From: Roseiconus nitratireducens
Lineage (GTDB): Bacteria > Planctomycetota > Planctomycetia > Pirellulales > Pirellulaceae
Direction: 5' to 3'
Assembly (NCBI RefSeq): GCF_008629675.1
Contig: NZ_VWOX01000009.1
Span: 305,009 to 369,008, forward strand
Length of the DNA stretch: 64,000 nucleotides
The notes beneath the pieces were generated by a model that had not been told where the DNA came from, searched no databases, and saw only the letters and a program-made list of their open reading frames with translations. Position numbers and translations under genes: made by a program. Of the stretch, positions 27,830 to 37,524 are shown one piece after another. The number at the start of each line of letters is the position of its first letter. The first letter of the stretch is position 1.

Positions 27830-28714
27830 ATGCTGTTAACCTACCGGTCGCCGATTTGGGCACTCCCATCGAACTTTCAACTTTTTCTTGGCATGCCTCA
27901 CAGCCCCATGGTTCCCGAGCCATTCGTTTCCCCGGTCGTTCTCGATGAAGCGATCCGGATTCTAAAGACGGACGAGTACCGTGCGTGGACGCCGTTTGAG
28001 TCCAAGGGGCTCACAGAGGAGGCACTCCATCGATTGATCCAGGCGTGGATGTTCGAAGGCAGGATGTCGGCCCAAGTGGTCATTTTTGATACGGGGATGC
28101 CGCGTTACACATTCCGAATCAAGGTGACGGGAGGATGGCAACGGTTGGAGGTCGTAATGCAGGCGGTTTTCGATCTCAACCGAGTCGCCCCTGAACTGAT
28201 TGATAGGCGACATTACCAACAGAGCAAATTCGAGGTCCGGACAGAGAATTACCACGAAGTGAGGTTCCGGCATTCTGGCGAAGATGCTGCCAGGGATTGC
28301 CAATCAGAATCGGGTGAGGCATCGATACGGCAGACCATCGTTGAGGCTTCCAACAACTCATTACGGGGAAAGGTTCATATCGACCAATGGATAGACCTTG
28401 AGGAGCGACAGAGTCCGGCACCACAGGCAATCGCCGCCGCCCAGGCGATCGCTTCCCCGGAAATTAACGTCAACATCGCGGTTCCCCCGTCCCCGCCGGC
28501 ACGTCCCCATCAACCAAATCAGAAACTTGAGCAACCGGGCGAGATCTATCACGAAGATCTCATGCAATGCGTTCAGAGGAATCTGAATGCGTCACCTCGC
28601 GTGACATGGCGTGAGATGCCCAGCGCGGTCGCTCGAGAAGGGTTCTTTCCTCACTCAAAAACGACTTTGAACGATTGGTACAAAATCTGGAAAACCAATC
28701 GCCAAAGTGTCTAG
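27830..28714 (+). CDS. Hypothetical island protein
   Basis: 294 residues from ATG 27,830; ATG 27,893 (MPHSPMVPEP) is an equally good start. There is an N-terminal folded part, a proline- and alanine-rich linker (about residues 200-240), and a C-terminal part (RVTWREMPSAVAREGFFPHS, then TTLNDWYKIWK) that may bind DNA. No family recognised. It is divergent from the recombinase operon. Confidence 0.6.
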   Translation: MLLTYRSPIWALPSNFQLFLGMPHSPMVPEPFVSPVVLDEAIRILKTDEYRAWTPFESKGLTEEALHRLIQAWMFEGRMSAQVVIFDTGMPRYTFRIKVTGGWQRLEVVMQAVFDLNRVAPELIDRRHYQQSKFEVRTENYHEVRFRHSGEDAARDCQSESGEASIRQTIVEASNNSLRGKVHIDQWIDLEERQSPAPQAIAAAQAIASPEINVNIAVPPSPPARPHQPNQKLEQPGEIYHEDLMQCVQRNLNASPRVTWREMPSAVAREGFFPHSKTTLNDWYKIWKTNRQSV

Positions 28715-28725
28715 TTGTCCGCGGA

Positions 28726-28814
28726 TGTCCGCCACGCGGACAGATGCTCATATTGCAGCATGATTTACGGCATTTTTCGCTAATTTGCAGTTTTTCTTGT
28801 CCGCCGGGCGGACA
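28726..28814. promoter_or_regulatory. Pair of 17-bp palindromes, candidate operator
   Basis: TGTCCGC, three bases, GCGGACA occurs twice, at 28,726-28,742 and 28,798-28,814, with centres 72 bp apart (close to seven helical turns). The loops differ (CAC and CGG) while the arms are identical. A half site lies at about 28,716. They sit about 100-180 bp upstream of the sigma-like gene, so they look like a repressor or activator site for the phage-type genes. Confidence 0.6.
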
Positions 28815-28909
28815 TCCAGATTTTCGCTCCAGCGGCGTGAACCGTTCCCGTGTGCCGGCCACCGAGTGCCGGTAAACGGAACCCGGTCACAGCGAACCGC
28901 TGCGAGAGA

Positions 28910-29497
28910 ATGGATGCCACCCCCAATCTGGACTGCTTTGACGCATTCACTGCCCGCCTGATCCAAGCCAAAGCCCGTCAGCTGATCGGACGGGCCGGAC
29001 TGACCGAATCGGACCGCGCCGATCTCGTCCAAGAGTTCTCGCTAAACCTGCTTCGACGGCTGGATCGCTTCGACCCACATTTGGGCAGCTGGCAGAAGTT
29101 TGTCGTGATCGTCTGTGAGAACTACTGCGCCACGATCCTTGAGCACAGGGCCGCGCAGAAACGCAGCCCGGCAAGAGAAGCCGGATCCCTGAACCGTCAG
29201 GTGAGCGACGCGGACGGAATCGCCTGTGAGGCCGGCTCACTGCTCCCGGAATCCCAATACGGACGTCGCTGTGGACGCTATCCATGCACGCACATCGAAC
29301 AAAGCGACCTCATCCAAGACATCGCCGACACACTCGACGGCCTCTCACCGCAGCTTCGCCAAATCTGCAACCGACTGAAGCGTGAATCGACCGCACAAGT
29401 TGCCCGCGACATGGGCGTTCCTGTGAAGCGTCTTTACGCACGCAAGAAAGCCATCCGTGAGCGGTTCGAAAGAGCAAACCTCAAAGAATATTTGTGA
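28910..29497 (+). CDS. Sigma-70-like RNA polymerase factor
   Basis: A 195-residue protein. ATG 28910, preceded by GAGAG, is chosen over the frame start at 28850. Region 2 is seen in DLVQEFSLNLLRRLDRFDPH followed by GSWQKFV, and region 4 as a helix-turn-helix in SPQLRQICNRLKRESTAQVA followed by RDMGVPVKRLYARKKAI. The size and layout are those of ECF-like factors. Being inside a phage-type module, it may switch on the element's own genes. Confidence 0.8.
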   Translation: MDATPNLDCFDAFTARLIQAKARQLIGRAGLTESDRADLVQEFSLNLLRRLDRFDPHLGSWQKFVVIVCENYCATILEHRAAQKRSPAREAGSLNRQVSDADGIACEAGSLLPESQYGRRCGRYPCTHIEQSDLIQDIADTLDGLSPQLRQICNRLKRESTAQVARDMGVPVKRLYARKKAIRERFERANLKEYL

Positions 29498-29554
29498 ATT
29501 GATGGGACGACTCAGCCGGCGGTCCGGTAGGTCAATCGTAGGCACCGAACGCCA

Positions 29555-29875
29555 ATGAGCATCCAACGGAATCACCACACCATGACAACTCAAGTCTTTC
29601 GTTACGAGTTTGCCGGCGACATCGATTTCGCCGAGGTCGAGTCCTCCCTCGTGCTGTCGATCATGGCAGTCGAGAGCCTGCACGGGGCGTCCGAAGTGAG
29701 ACTCGACGCTGCCCACGCGATCGACGAGGACAAACGCAACTGCGTGATCGATGCCTCCACGGAGGTCGGGCGCGATATCAACCGTCTCTTCGTCGGCTTC
29801 CTCCGGCGCGAATTCGGGGAAGACGCATTTCAGGTCGAACGACTCAGCGAACCACCCACCAGGAAAGCCTCCTAA
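29555..29875 (+). CDS. Small hypothetical protein before the primase
   Basis: A 106-residue protein (start 29,555 or 29,582, MTTQVFRYEF). It contains AGDIDFAEVESSLVLSIMAVESLHGASEVRLDAAHAID and other alternating stretches of an alpha/beta type, with no family recognised. It lies 18 bp before the primase gene, in the same operon. Confidence 0.65.
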   Translation: MSIQRNHHTMTTQVFRYEFAGDIDFAEVESSLVLSIMAVESLHGASEVRLDAAHAIDEDKRNCVIDASTEVGRDINRLFVGFLRREFGEDAFQVERLSEPPTRKAS

Positions 29876-29893
29876 CTCCAAACGGGCCGACCC

Positions 29894-32812
29894 ATGGACG
29901 CGGCAAACAACGCTTCACCGGATGATTCGATCGAAACGGAGGGCAGTCGGTCTGCCACCGATCCTTCGCAATGCGATGCTAATCCGCGACGCCGGGAGGT
30001 GATGGCATCGTTCGAAGAGATCAAACGATCTTCGGCCGACCGGTGCGGTGAAATCATCGCCGCCTTAACTCCATTGCCCGCCGATGTGGTTTCAAAAGCC
30101 GCGAGCGATCACCCCTGCCCGGTCTGCGATGGCAAAACGGTGATATGGCCCGACGAGCGAAATGGCGGTGCAAACCATCACGGACGCATCGCTTGCCGGA
30201 ATTGCACTGACAACAAGCCCACGGGCGACATCATCGCCACTGTTGCCGCATTCAATGAGGTTAGACAGGGCGAGGCCGCAAAACGAATTTCCCAGTACTT
30301 GGGACTATCTCCTCAGGAGGGCGGCAAGCCACCGGAACTCGACATCATCGAGGCGGTCGCGAAAGATAAACGGATGCCAATCGAGGCGTTTCGGCAATTC
30401 AATCCCAAGCCGGCGACCCGAGGGAGAGACCGAACGCCCGTGGCGCGAGTCGGAGTCTACAACGAGGCGGGGGAGATCCATTCGTATTTCGACTTTGCTC
30501 CGGGTAACAAGGGCTGGTTCCAGCGAGGGAAAGGGATGTCGGGACTTTTCCTGCCCGGCAGACTTCCCCAGTCTGGAGAGTGCTGGTTACTGGTCGAAGG
30601 AGGTAAAGACGCTTCCGCGGGAATCTCACTGGGCTATCACGCCTGTGGACTACCGACCAACAAGATGGATCCGAAATACGCCGCCCTCTTCCGCGGTGTG
30701 GATGTCATCGTGGTTCCCGATCTGGACAAAGCGGGCTGGAAGGGCGCGAGCGCGACCGTCGGCAATCTTCTTGGAATCGCTTCGTCGGTGAAAGTTGCCA
30801 GGCTGCCCGGCACAATCGTGGAATCGGGCGGTGACGATCTCAGAGACGCCCTTCGGCGTCATGGGGAAGACGCGGTCAAGCAAGCGATCGAAACCGCCGA
30901 GCCGTGTCGGCTGGAAAACGGCATGGGAAGCCCGAATGACCGTCCAGAGGTTGTGGTCACGCTCGCTGAAGCGGAAGTCGCCGCCGAAACCGTCGAACAC
31001 CTGGGCAAACTCGGTTGGTCGTCCCCGTGGGTTCCAGAGCAGGATCGCGAAGCGGCCAAGCTGTACACGCGCGGTGGGCTCCTCGTCCACACGGTTCCCA
31101 ATGAAGACCCGGAGAGCACCGGGGAGTTCGTCATCAGGCCTCTGCCGATCTGTCTGACTCGCGAACGCATCACGCTGTGCTGCCAACTTGTGACCGAACG
31201 GCAAGTCAAAGACCGTGTCGAGGTTTCGCCTATGCGGCCTCCGAAGTGGTTGATTGATGCCGTTCACAACCGCGGCTGGTATGACGGCCACATCAAGCCG
31301 CTCGCGGGAATCGTCCAGGCTCCCACCATTCGCACCGATGGGTCCATCCTGCAGAAACCTGGCTACGACGAGACCACCGGAATCTACTACCAGCCCAAGG
31401 GTGAGTTTCCGGAGGTTCCGGACCAGCCAACACGTGAAGATGCGGTGGCCGCCATCAACGATCTTTTCGACGTTGTGGTCGACTTTCCTTTTGTTGACGG
31501 AGCTGATCGGTCGGCATGGCTGTGCATGCTGTTGTCGATGGTCGGAAGACCATGTGTTCGCGGTTGTGTGCCCTGTTTCGTGTTCACCGCAAACATTCGC
31601 GGAAGTGGCAAATCGCTCCTCGTCGACTGCGGCTCATTGATCGCCTACGGTCGGTCAGCGGCCCGTCACGCGTTCACACGTGACGACGACGAAGCCAGGA
31701 AACTGATCACCAGTGTCGCTCTGGAGGCCGCACCGAGCGTGTTGTTCGACAACCTCGATGTGCAACTCGGCGGAGCGGCCCTCGACGCGGCCCTGACGAG
31801 TGAAAAGTGGCAGGGGCGGGTTCTGGGGTCGAGCCGAACGACCGGCGAGCTGCCGCTGAAAACGATCTGGTGTGCGACCGGCAACAACATGGCCTTCGGC
31901 AGTGACGTCGCCCGGCGCGTGCTTCCCATCCGCCTGCAGAGCCCCCTGGAGGCACCGGAGGAAAGGACAGGATTTGAGCACACAGACCTGCTCGGTTGGA
32001 TTGCGAAGAACCGGCCACGTCTCGCCGTCAGCGCCCTGACGATCCTCCGGGCCTATTTCGTCGCCGGATGTCCAGATCAACCCGGCGGAAGTTGGGGATC
32101 GTTTGAAAGTTGGAGCCGAATCATCCGTGGCGCAGTCGTTTGGGCCGGAGCCGACGACCCGCTTGCAACACGTGAAGCGGCCACAGCGAATGATGACTCT
32201 CGCGGCCTGTTGGCAATGCTCATCACGGGTCTTGAGGAAGCAGACCCCGATAACGCTGGCCTCCGCACTCAGGACATCGAGCGGTTGGTTAGCCACCGCA
32301 CCGACGAAACCTCCCCGTGTCCAACGCTCGTCGAGGCTGTGCGGGAAGTCTGTGGTGAACGCTTCAACTCGAGGAAATTTGGCCGTCAAATGCGAAAGCT
32401 CGTTGGTCGCATCTGGGAGGGACGGAAGATCACCGACGAAACGGGGAGCGGCAAGGTCCGGCTGTGGCGGGTTTCCCACGAGGGGTTTAGGGGGTTTCAG
32501 GGGTTTCGCACACCAATCTTACACGCGGAACGTGTTGTGTCGCATATAGACCCCTGTGACACACAGCACAGCGCACAGGAACCGGGGGAAACAAACCCTC
32601 AAAACCCGCGAAACCCCCGGCCTCATTCCAAATGCCCGAAATGCAGCGGCGAGTTGGTCCCAGCAGACCTCGTCATCGGCGAATTCCGCAATTGGGACTG
32701 CTCGTCTCCATCATGCGACGGAGTGGTTCCCGTCCGAGAAGTGTCTTCAACCGACCGGGCAATCGACCAACGTTCAAACGCCCAACCATCATTCCTCTCC
32801 AATCAAGGATGA
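29894..32812 (+). CDS. Phage-type primase/helicase
   Basis: A 972-residue replication protein. The N-terminal zinc finger is CPVC (75-78) with CRNC (101-104). The TOPRIM domain has EGGKD (about 234) and PDLDKAG (about 274). The ATPase part has Walker A ANIRGSGKS (about 569) and a downstream APSVLFDNLD Walker B, like the P-loop domains of phage/plasmid primases. A C-terminal zinc ribbon is CPKC...CSSPSC. It probably primes and unwinds the element's DNA. It is followed after 6 bp by the methyltransferase gene. Confidence 0.85.
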   Translation: MDAANNASPDDSIETEGSRSATDPSQCDANPRRREVMASFEEIKRSSADRCGEIIAALTPLPADVVSKAASDHPCPVCDGKTVIWPDERNGGANHHGRIACRNCTDNKPTGDIIATVAAFNEVRQGEAAKRISQYLGLSPQEGGKPPELDIIEAVAKDKRMPIEAFRQFNPKPATRGRDRTPVARVGVYNEAGEIHSYFDFAPGNKGWFQRGKGMSGLFLPGRLPQSGECWLLVEGGKDASAGISLGYHACGLPTNKMDPKYAALFRGVDVIVVPDLDKAGWKGASATVGNLLGIASSVKVARLPGTIVESGGDDLRDALRRHGEDAVKQAIETAEPCRLENGMGSPNDRPEVVVTLAEAEVAAETVEHLGKLGWSSPWVPEQDREAAKLYTRGGLLVHTVPNEDPESTGEFVIRPLPICLTRERITLCCQLVTERQVKDRVEVSPMRPPKWLIDAVHNRGWYDGHIKPLAGIVQAPTIRTDGSILQKPGYDETTGIYYQPKGEFPEVPDQPTREDAVAAINDLFDVVVDFPFVDGADRSAWLCMLLSMVGRPCVRGCVPCFVFTANIRGSGKSLLVDCGSLIAYGRSAARHAFTRDDDEARKLITSVALEAAPSVLFDNLDVQLGGAALDAALTSEKWQGRVLGSSRTTGELPLKTIWCATGNNMAFGSDVARRVLPIRLQSPLEAPEERTGFEHTDLLGWIAKNRPRLAVSALTILRAYFVAGCPDQPGGSWGSFESWSRIIRGAVVWAGADDPLATREAATANDDSRGLLAMLITGLEEADPDNAGLRTQDIERLVSHRTDETSPCPTLVEAVREVCGERFNSRKFGRQMRKLVGRIWEGRKITDETGSGKVRLWRVSHEGFRGFQGFRTPILHAERVVSHIDPCDTQHSAQEPGETNPQNPRNPRPHSKCPKCSGELVPADLVIGEFRNWDCSSPSCDGVVPVREVSSTDRAIDQRSNAQPSFLSNQG

Positions 32813-32818
32813 ATCGAA

Positions 32819-34144
32819 ATGAAGATCGAACTGTGGCCTCTCGATAAAGTTGTGCCCTACGACAACAACCCACGGCTCAACGACGGCGCTGTCGACGCGG
32901 TGGCCAAGTCCATCGGCGAGTTCGGATTCCGGCAACCGATCGTCGTCGACGAAGACCACGTCATCATCGTCGGCCACACGCGCTACAAGGCGGCCCAGAA
33001 GCTTTCCCTCGACCGTGTGCCTGTCCACGTTGCCAAGGGGCTCTCAGCCGACCAGGTGAAGGCCTACAGGCTCGCCGACAATAAGACCGGTGAATTGGCC
33101 GAATGGAACCTCGACCTGCTACCGATTGAACTGGCTGACCTGCGCGACGCCGAGTTCGATGTGAGCTTGCTGGGGTTCAGTTCCGATGAGTTGTCATCGT
33201 TGTTTGACCCTGGCGTTCAAGACGGCCTGTGCGATCCAGACGACGTCCCTGAGCCACCAGATGACCCTGTAACGCGTCCGGGCGATTTATGGGTTCTCGG
33301 CGACCATCGGTTGTTGTGTGGCGACTCAGCGAAGCCTGGGGACGTTGATCGTTTGCTTGATGGACAGCCCGTTCATCTGGTCAACACCGATCCTCCTTAC
33401 AATGTTCGTGTGGCCCCGCGAAGCAACAACGCACATAAGGCGGGTTCGAGGGGACTACGCGCTCAGAACTGCAGCGGAAAGACAACTGGAAAGCTACGTG
33501 CCAAAGACCGTCCGCTGGCCAACGATTTCATCAGCGACGAAGAGTTCGACAAGTTGGTCGACGCCTGGTTCGGCAACATTGCTCGGGTGTTATTGCCAGG
33601 TCATGCGTTCTACATCTGGGGCGGCGGCTATCCAGGCAGCGGTGGCGCGAAAGGCAACCATGAAACGTATCCGCAGTTCATGCGTGCCCACGGGCTCAAA
33701 TACGCGCAGCTGATCATCTGGGATAAGGAGCACCCGGTGCTCACCCGCAAAGACTTCATGGGAGCCCACGAATCATGCTTCTATGGTTGGCGCGAAGACG
33801 CAGCCCACCGCTACTTCGGACCGAACAACGTCAGCGACCTGTGGCGGCTCAAGAAGGTCAACCCGAACAAGATGGTTCACTTGACCGAGAAGCCGGTCGA
33901 ACTCGCTGTGCGTGCCATCCAGTACTCCACGCGGACCGGTGAGAACGTGCTGGACTTGTTTGGCGGTAGTGGATCGACAGTCATTGCCGCGGAGCAGACC
34001 GACCGGCAGGCGTTCTTGATTGAACTCGACCCGATGTACTGCGACGTCATCGTTGAGCGCTGGGAGACGTTCACAGGACGCAAAGCAGAGCGTCAGTCTG
34101 CAGCAGCATCAGCAGCCTCTCAGGAGGCCGTGGAAGCACGGTGA
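32819..34144 (+). CDS. ParB-domain DNA methyltransferase
   Basis: A 441-residue fusion. Residues 1-120 are a ParB/Srx-type domain (DNNPRLNDGAVDAVAKSIGE, GHTRYKAAQKL). Residues 155-430 are an N4/N6 DNA methyltransferase with motif IV DPPY (191-194) and the AdoMet motif LFGGSGST towards the C-terminus, an order typical of the beta class. Common in phages and islands, where it protects DNA or regulates. No restriction partner is adjacent. Confidence 0.93.
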   Translation: MKIELWPLDKVVPYDNNPRLNDGAVDAVAKSIGEFGFRQPIVVDEDHVIIVGHTRYKAAQKLSLDRVPVHVAKGLSADQVKAYRLADNKTGELAEWNLDLLPIELADLRDAEFDVSLLGFSSDELSSLFDPGVQDGLCDPDDVPEPPDDPVTRPGDLWVLGDHRLLCGDSAKPGDVDRLLDGQPVHLVNTDPPYNVRVAPRSNNAHKAGSRGLRAQNCSGKTTGKLRAKDRPLANDFISDEEFDKLVDAWFGNIARVLLPGHAFYIWGGGYPGSGGAKGNHETYPQFMRAHGLKYAQLIIWDKEHPVLTRKDFMGAHESCFYGWREDAAHRYFGPNNVSDLWRLKKVNPNKMVHLTEKPVELAVRAIQYSTRTGENVLDLFGGSGSTVIAAEQTDRQAFLIELDPMYCDVIVERWETFTGRKAERQSAAASAASQEAVEAR

Positions 34145-34150
34145 CCCGCG

Positions 34151-34576
34151 ATGCTGAGACGACTACCAATCGAAAACGATCGACGCACGAAGCCGTCACT
34201 GACCATCCCAGCGGCTATCCAGCTCAGCGTCGTTGAATACGGACTCGTGTGGATGGCACCACTCGCGCTGCTTGAAAGCCCGCTGGAGATTGCGCTGCAC
34301 CACGCTCTGTCCTACCAATGGATGCTGTTGGCGACGGGCTCGGTGTATTCAAATAGAGACACTTTTTCCACATTCCACCCAGCAGAGGCATTGGGCACCA
34401 AGTGGCAACCTAGCGAAGAAAGGAAGCATAGGTATCCATATTTGCAACAATCTAGAGAAGCTGCGTCACACAGGCCCCCTGGGGCTCTTGGGTCCTTCCC
34501 GGGACATAGGGGCAATAGCGGGGATGCGAGGCCCAGCGTTTGTACGGGCAGCACGTTAAATCAGGGAAGTAAGTAA
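34151..34576 (+). CDS. Doubtful small protein before the terminase
   Basis: A 141-residue frame. The first 60 residues (MLRRLPIENDRRTKPSLTIP, IALHHALSYQWMLLATGS) read as coding, but the rest runs through a sequence that looks non-coding. It may be a short real gene ending early by a lesion, or chance. Low support. Confidence 0.28.
   Translation: MLRRLPIENDRRTKPSLTIPAAIQLSVVEYGLVWMAPLALLESPLEIALHHALSYQWMLLATGSVYSNRDTFSTFHPAEALGTKWQPSEERKHRYPYLQQSREAASHRPPGALGSFPGHRGNSGDARPSVCTGSTLNQGSK
34470..34560 (+). promoter_or_regulatory. Candidate packaging (cos/pac-like) region
   Basis: A GC-rich, non-coding stretch just upstream of the small terminase subunit, with GGCCCCCTGGGGCTC and GGGTCCTTCCCGGG palindromes at about 34,481-34,505, then runs such as GGGGCAATAGCGGGGATGCG. 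Its position and composition suit a terminase recognition site, but no cos sequence is known for this element. Inference only. Confidence 0.3.
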
Positions 34577-34577
34577 C

Positions 34578-35231
34578 ATGGCCGATGGAGACCACGCAAC
34601 CGAGCCGATGCCCGAGGATGCCGCTGCGAGGGTCGATCGGGACCTGATCGCACGCGCTTACAAGAAGCTAGTCAACAAAGAGGATCTTACCAAGCCCGAG
34701 CGTGCGGCGCTCAAACGCCACGAGCGGGAGAAAGAGGAACATCTGCGTTGGCAACACTACAAGGCCATCCCGCAGAAACACTGGCGCAAGATGTCCGGCC
34801 GCCAAACCAAGGTGCTCAATGAGCAGGCCGCCCGTTACGGCATCCCCTTCGGCGGCGCTCACATCAATCTCCCCAACGTCGTGCGTGCCCTCCATGACTT
34901 CTTGGCCGAGAACGCGTACAAGCTGGCGCGGGACGAAGATGATCTCATGCAGGGCGCGGGTAGCCCGGCACTGGAACGCTACCGGGAGGAACGGGCCGCG
35001 ATCGCCAAACTGGATCGCTTGCAACGTGAACAGCAGTTGCTTCCGCGAGACGAGGTTCGTGAAGCCCTGGGACGCGTCGCAGCGATCCTCCGCGGTGCCG
35101 GTGATTCACTGCAACGCCAGTTTGGTTCTGCTGCCGTGGATGCCCTCTACGAAGCACTCGATGATGCCGAGCTAGAACTGGATCGTTTCTTCGGCAAGCG
35201 TGACAGCGGGGAGGCCGATGGGCGTTCCTAG
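34578..35231 (+). CDS. Terminase small subunit (Nu1-like)
   Basis: A 217-residue protein. KMSGRQTKVLNEQAARYGIP and NLPNVVRALHDFLAENAYKL match the DNA-packaging Nu1/TerS style, with the charged C-terminal helices that bind the large subunit. It overlaps the start of the large terminase gene by 14 bp. It would recognise the packaging site. Confidence 0.8.
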   Translation: MADGDHATEPMPEDAAARVDRDLIARAYKKLVNKEDLTKPERAALKRHEREKEEHLRWQHYKAIPQKHWRKMSGRQTKVLNEQAARYGIPFGGAHINLPNVVRALHDFLAENAYKLARDEDDLMQGAGSPALERYREERAAIAKLDRLQREQQLLPRDEVREALGRVAAILRGAGDSLQRQFGSAAVDALYEALDDAELELDRFFGKRDSGEADGRS

Positions 35232-37200
35232 TGGAACAATCGCCAGCCCCGCGCAGCAAGACTTGCACTGGTTCCTTGCGCAGTCACGGCCGCGCAAACG
35301 TCGTTCGATGAGGGAGTTTGCCGAACGGGAGATTGTTATCCCCGACGGACCTTATTCGGGACGCCGCTATCGCTGTCATAGGCAGCCCTATGCCGGTCTG
35401 TGGTTCGATGCGATCGATTCCGGCAACTGGTCCCGGTGTGTGGCAACCGGCCCCACACAGTCCGGTAAGACGCTCAGTTGCTTCGTGATCCCTCTTCTCT
35501 ATCACCTGTTCGAGATCGGCGAGACCGTCATCTGCGGCTTGCCCGACATGGATATGGGAAGCGATAAATGGCGAGAAGATATCCTGCCGGTGATTGAGCA
35601 GTCAAGCTTCCGCGACCTGCTTCCAAAGCGCGGGGGCGGTAGTCGTGGCGGGCGCGTCGAGTCACTCAAGTTCGCCAATGGGGCAACTTTGAAATTCATG
35701 TCGGGCGGCGGCAGTGACAAGAGTCGGGCTGGCTTCACCTCCCGTGTGGTCGTGATCACTGAAACCGACGGCATGGACGAGGCCGGCAACGCAAGCCGGG
35801 AGAGCGACAAGATCACGCAGCTCGAAGCCCGGACGCGTGCTTATGGCAACCGCAAACGCATCTACATGGAATGCACGGTGTCGACCGAACAGGGACGGAC
35901 GTGGCAGGAATACCAGAGTGGTACGCAGAGCCGAATCCTGATGCCCTGTGCCCATTGCGAGTCTTGGGTGGCCCCGGAACGCGAACACCTCAGCGGCTGG
36001 GAAAGCGCCGGAAGCCAGGCGGAGGCTCGCACATCAAGTTCATTCTGCTGCCCGCAGTGTGGTGAGCTCTGGAATGAAGCCCATCGAATTGAGGCCAATC
36101 GCAATGCACGGCTGGTCCACGAGGGACAATCCATCGATTCATCGGGTTGTGTGCAAGGTGACCCCGCGCCCACCGACACGCTGGGCTTCCGCTGGTCCGC
36201 GGTCAACAACCTGTTCACCACGGCCGGTGATGTCGCAGCCGACGAGTGGCGTGCCAGCCGCGCGGTCGACGAGGAGAACGCCGAACGGGAGATGCGGCAG
36301 TTCGTGTGGTGTGTGCCGGTCGCTCCGAGCAAATGGGAGGAGACATCGGTCGATGCCCATGAATTGTCACAGCGGATGGCTGGTCTTCCCCGCGGTGTGG
36401 TGCCCGAGGGGACGTTCCGCCTGACTGCCGGAATGGACCTAGGCAAATACCTCAACCACTGGATTCTCGTCGCCTGGTCCGAAAGCGGCAGCGGACAGAT
36501 CGTCGATTATGGACGCATTGAAGTGCCCACCGACGACTTGGGCGTTGAGAAGGCCACCGCGGTCGCGCTGCGTGAATTCAAGGATCTGGCTCAGTCCGGC
36601 TGGCCAATCGGCAACGCCCACGGAGAGATCGTTCGCCCCAACCAGGTCTGGGTCGATGCGGGCTACATGACGCCGGTTGTCTACGCGTTCTGTCGTCAGA
36701 TGGGGGAAAAGCGTTACCGTCCCGCCGTCGGCCGCGGCGTCGCCCAGCAACATCGCCAGTGGTACAACCGCCCGAAGACCACCGGATCGATCGTCAAGCA
36801 CATCGGAGAAGGCTACCACTTCAGCTACCTCCGCGCCGAACGACTGCAACTCGTGGAGATTGATTCCGACCACTGGAAGAGCTGGGTCCATGCACGTCTC
36901 ACGACGCCGCTGGAGACTCCCGGGGCGATCAAACTCTTCCAGGCTGCCCCACACGAGCATCTAGCGTTGGCCAAGCACCTGACGGCCGAACAGAAGGTCG
37001 AGGAGTTTGTCGCCGGCAAGGGCGTCGTGGTGAAGTGGGAACGCTTGCGCCGTCAGAACCACTGGTTCGATGCCCTGTACAACGCCTGTGCGGCGGGCCA
37101 CTTCTGTGGCGTGCGGCTTGTTGAAGAACACCGGGTTCGCCGGCCGAGGCGGTCGCTGCGGCAGATGGCGGCGGACGTGGGGAATATCGGGGATCGGTAG
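35218..37200 (+). CDS. Terminase large subunit (GpA-like)
   Basis: A 660-residue packaging ATPase/nuclease of the lambda GpA family. ATG 35218 follows GGGGAGG at 4-5 bp, overlapping the small subunit gene. Walker A is GPTQSGKT (78-85), Walker B VVVITETD is near residue 180, and a zinc-like pair is CAHC...CPQC. The nuclease part includes TAGMDLGKYLNHWILVAWS and VWVDAGYMTPVVYAF. It is intact, yet no portal or head gene follows, which is unusual. Confidence 0.93.
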   Translation: MGVPSGTIASPAQQDLHWFLAQSRPRKRRSMREFAEREIVIPDGPYSGRRYRCHRQPYAGLWFDAIDSGNWSRCVATGPTQSGKTLSCFVIPLLYHLFEIGETVICGLPDMDMGSDKWREDILPVIEQSSFRDLLPKRGGGSRGGRVESLKFANGATLKFMSGGGSDKSRAGFTSRVVVITETDGMDEAGNASRESDKITQLEARTRAYGNRKRIYMECTVSTEQGRTWQEYQSGTQSRILMPCAHCESWVAPEREHLSGWESAGSQAEARTSSSFCCPQCGELWNEAHRIEANRNARLVHEGQSIDSSGCVQGDPAPTDTLGFRWSAVNNLFTTAGDVAADEWRASRAVDEENAEREMRQFVWCVPVAPSKWEETSVDAHELSQRMAGLPRGVVPEGTFRLTAGMDLGKYLNHWILVAWSESGSGQIVDYGRIEVPTDDLGVEKATAVALREFKDLAQSGWPIGNAHGEIVRPNQVWVDAGYMTPVVYAFCRQMGEKRYRPAVGRGVAQQHRQWYNRPKTTGSIVKHIGEGYHFSYLRAERLQLVEIDSDHWKSWVHARLTTPLETPGAIKLFQAAPHEHLALAKHLTAEQKVEEFVAGKGVVVKWERLRRQNHWFDALYNACAAGHFCGVRLVEEHRVRRPRRSLRQMAADVGNIGDR

Positions 37201-37524
37201 AGACAGGGTTCTATGTCTCGTCGTGACAACGCGGAGCAGGAATCGCGCAGGACGGCAAATGCGCCACGCTGCTCCAAGCGAGTTAACGGCTCGCGAAACC
37301 GGCGTGGGCTATGGTGTGAGTCGAAAACTGCTTACACCACCAGCTGAATTTGTGGAACTGACCGCTTTAAACTGCGGAACTAGCTCCAACTTGATCAATC
37401 TACTAAACTTTCCTGGGCAATGAAGACTGCTTGAGCGGCCTTTGAAACAGACAGTCGAACGCCCGACTCCGCAAAGGCTACCGCTCCATGATGAACCTGT
37501 CTTGCGTCTTGGTGTCAAAACTGT
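37201..37524. other. Intergenic region after the terminase
   Basis: About 320 bp where portal and head genes would be expected. No gene is supported. GC drops here, suggesting a junction between the phage module and other cargo. Confidence 0.5.

Noticed and set aside
34233..34559. 108-residue frame upstream of TerS
   Set aside because: Low-quality composition rich in C and R; it competes with another frame and looks non-coding.
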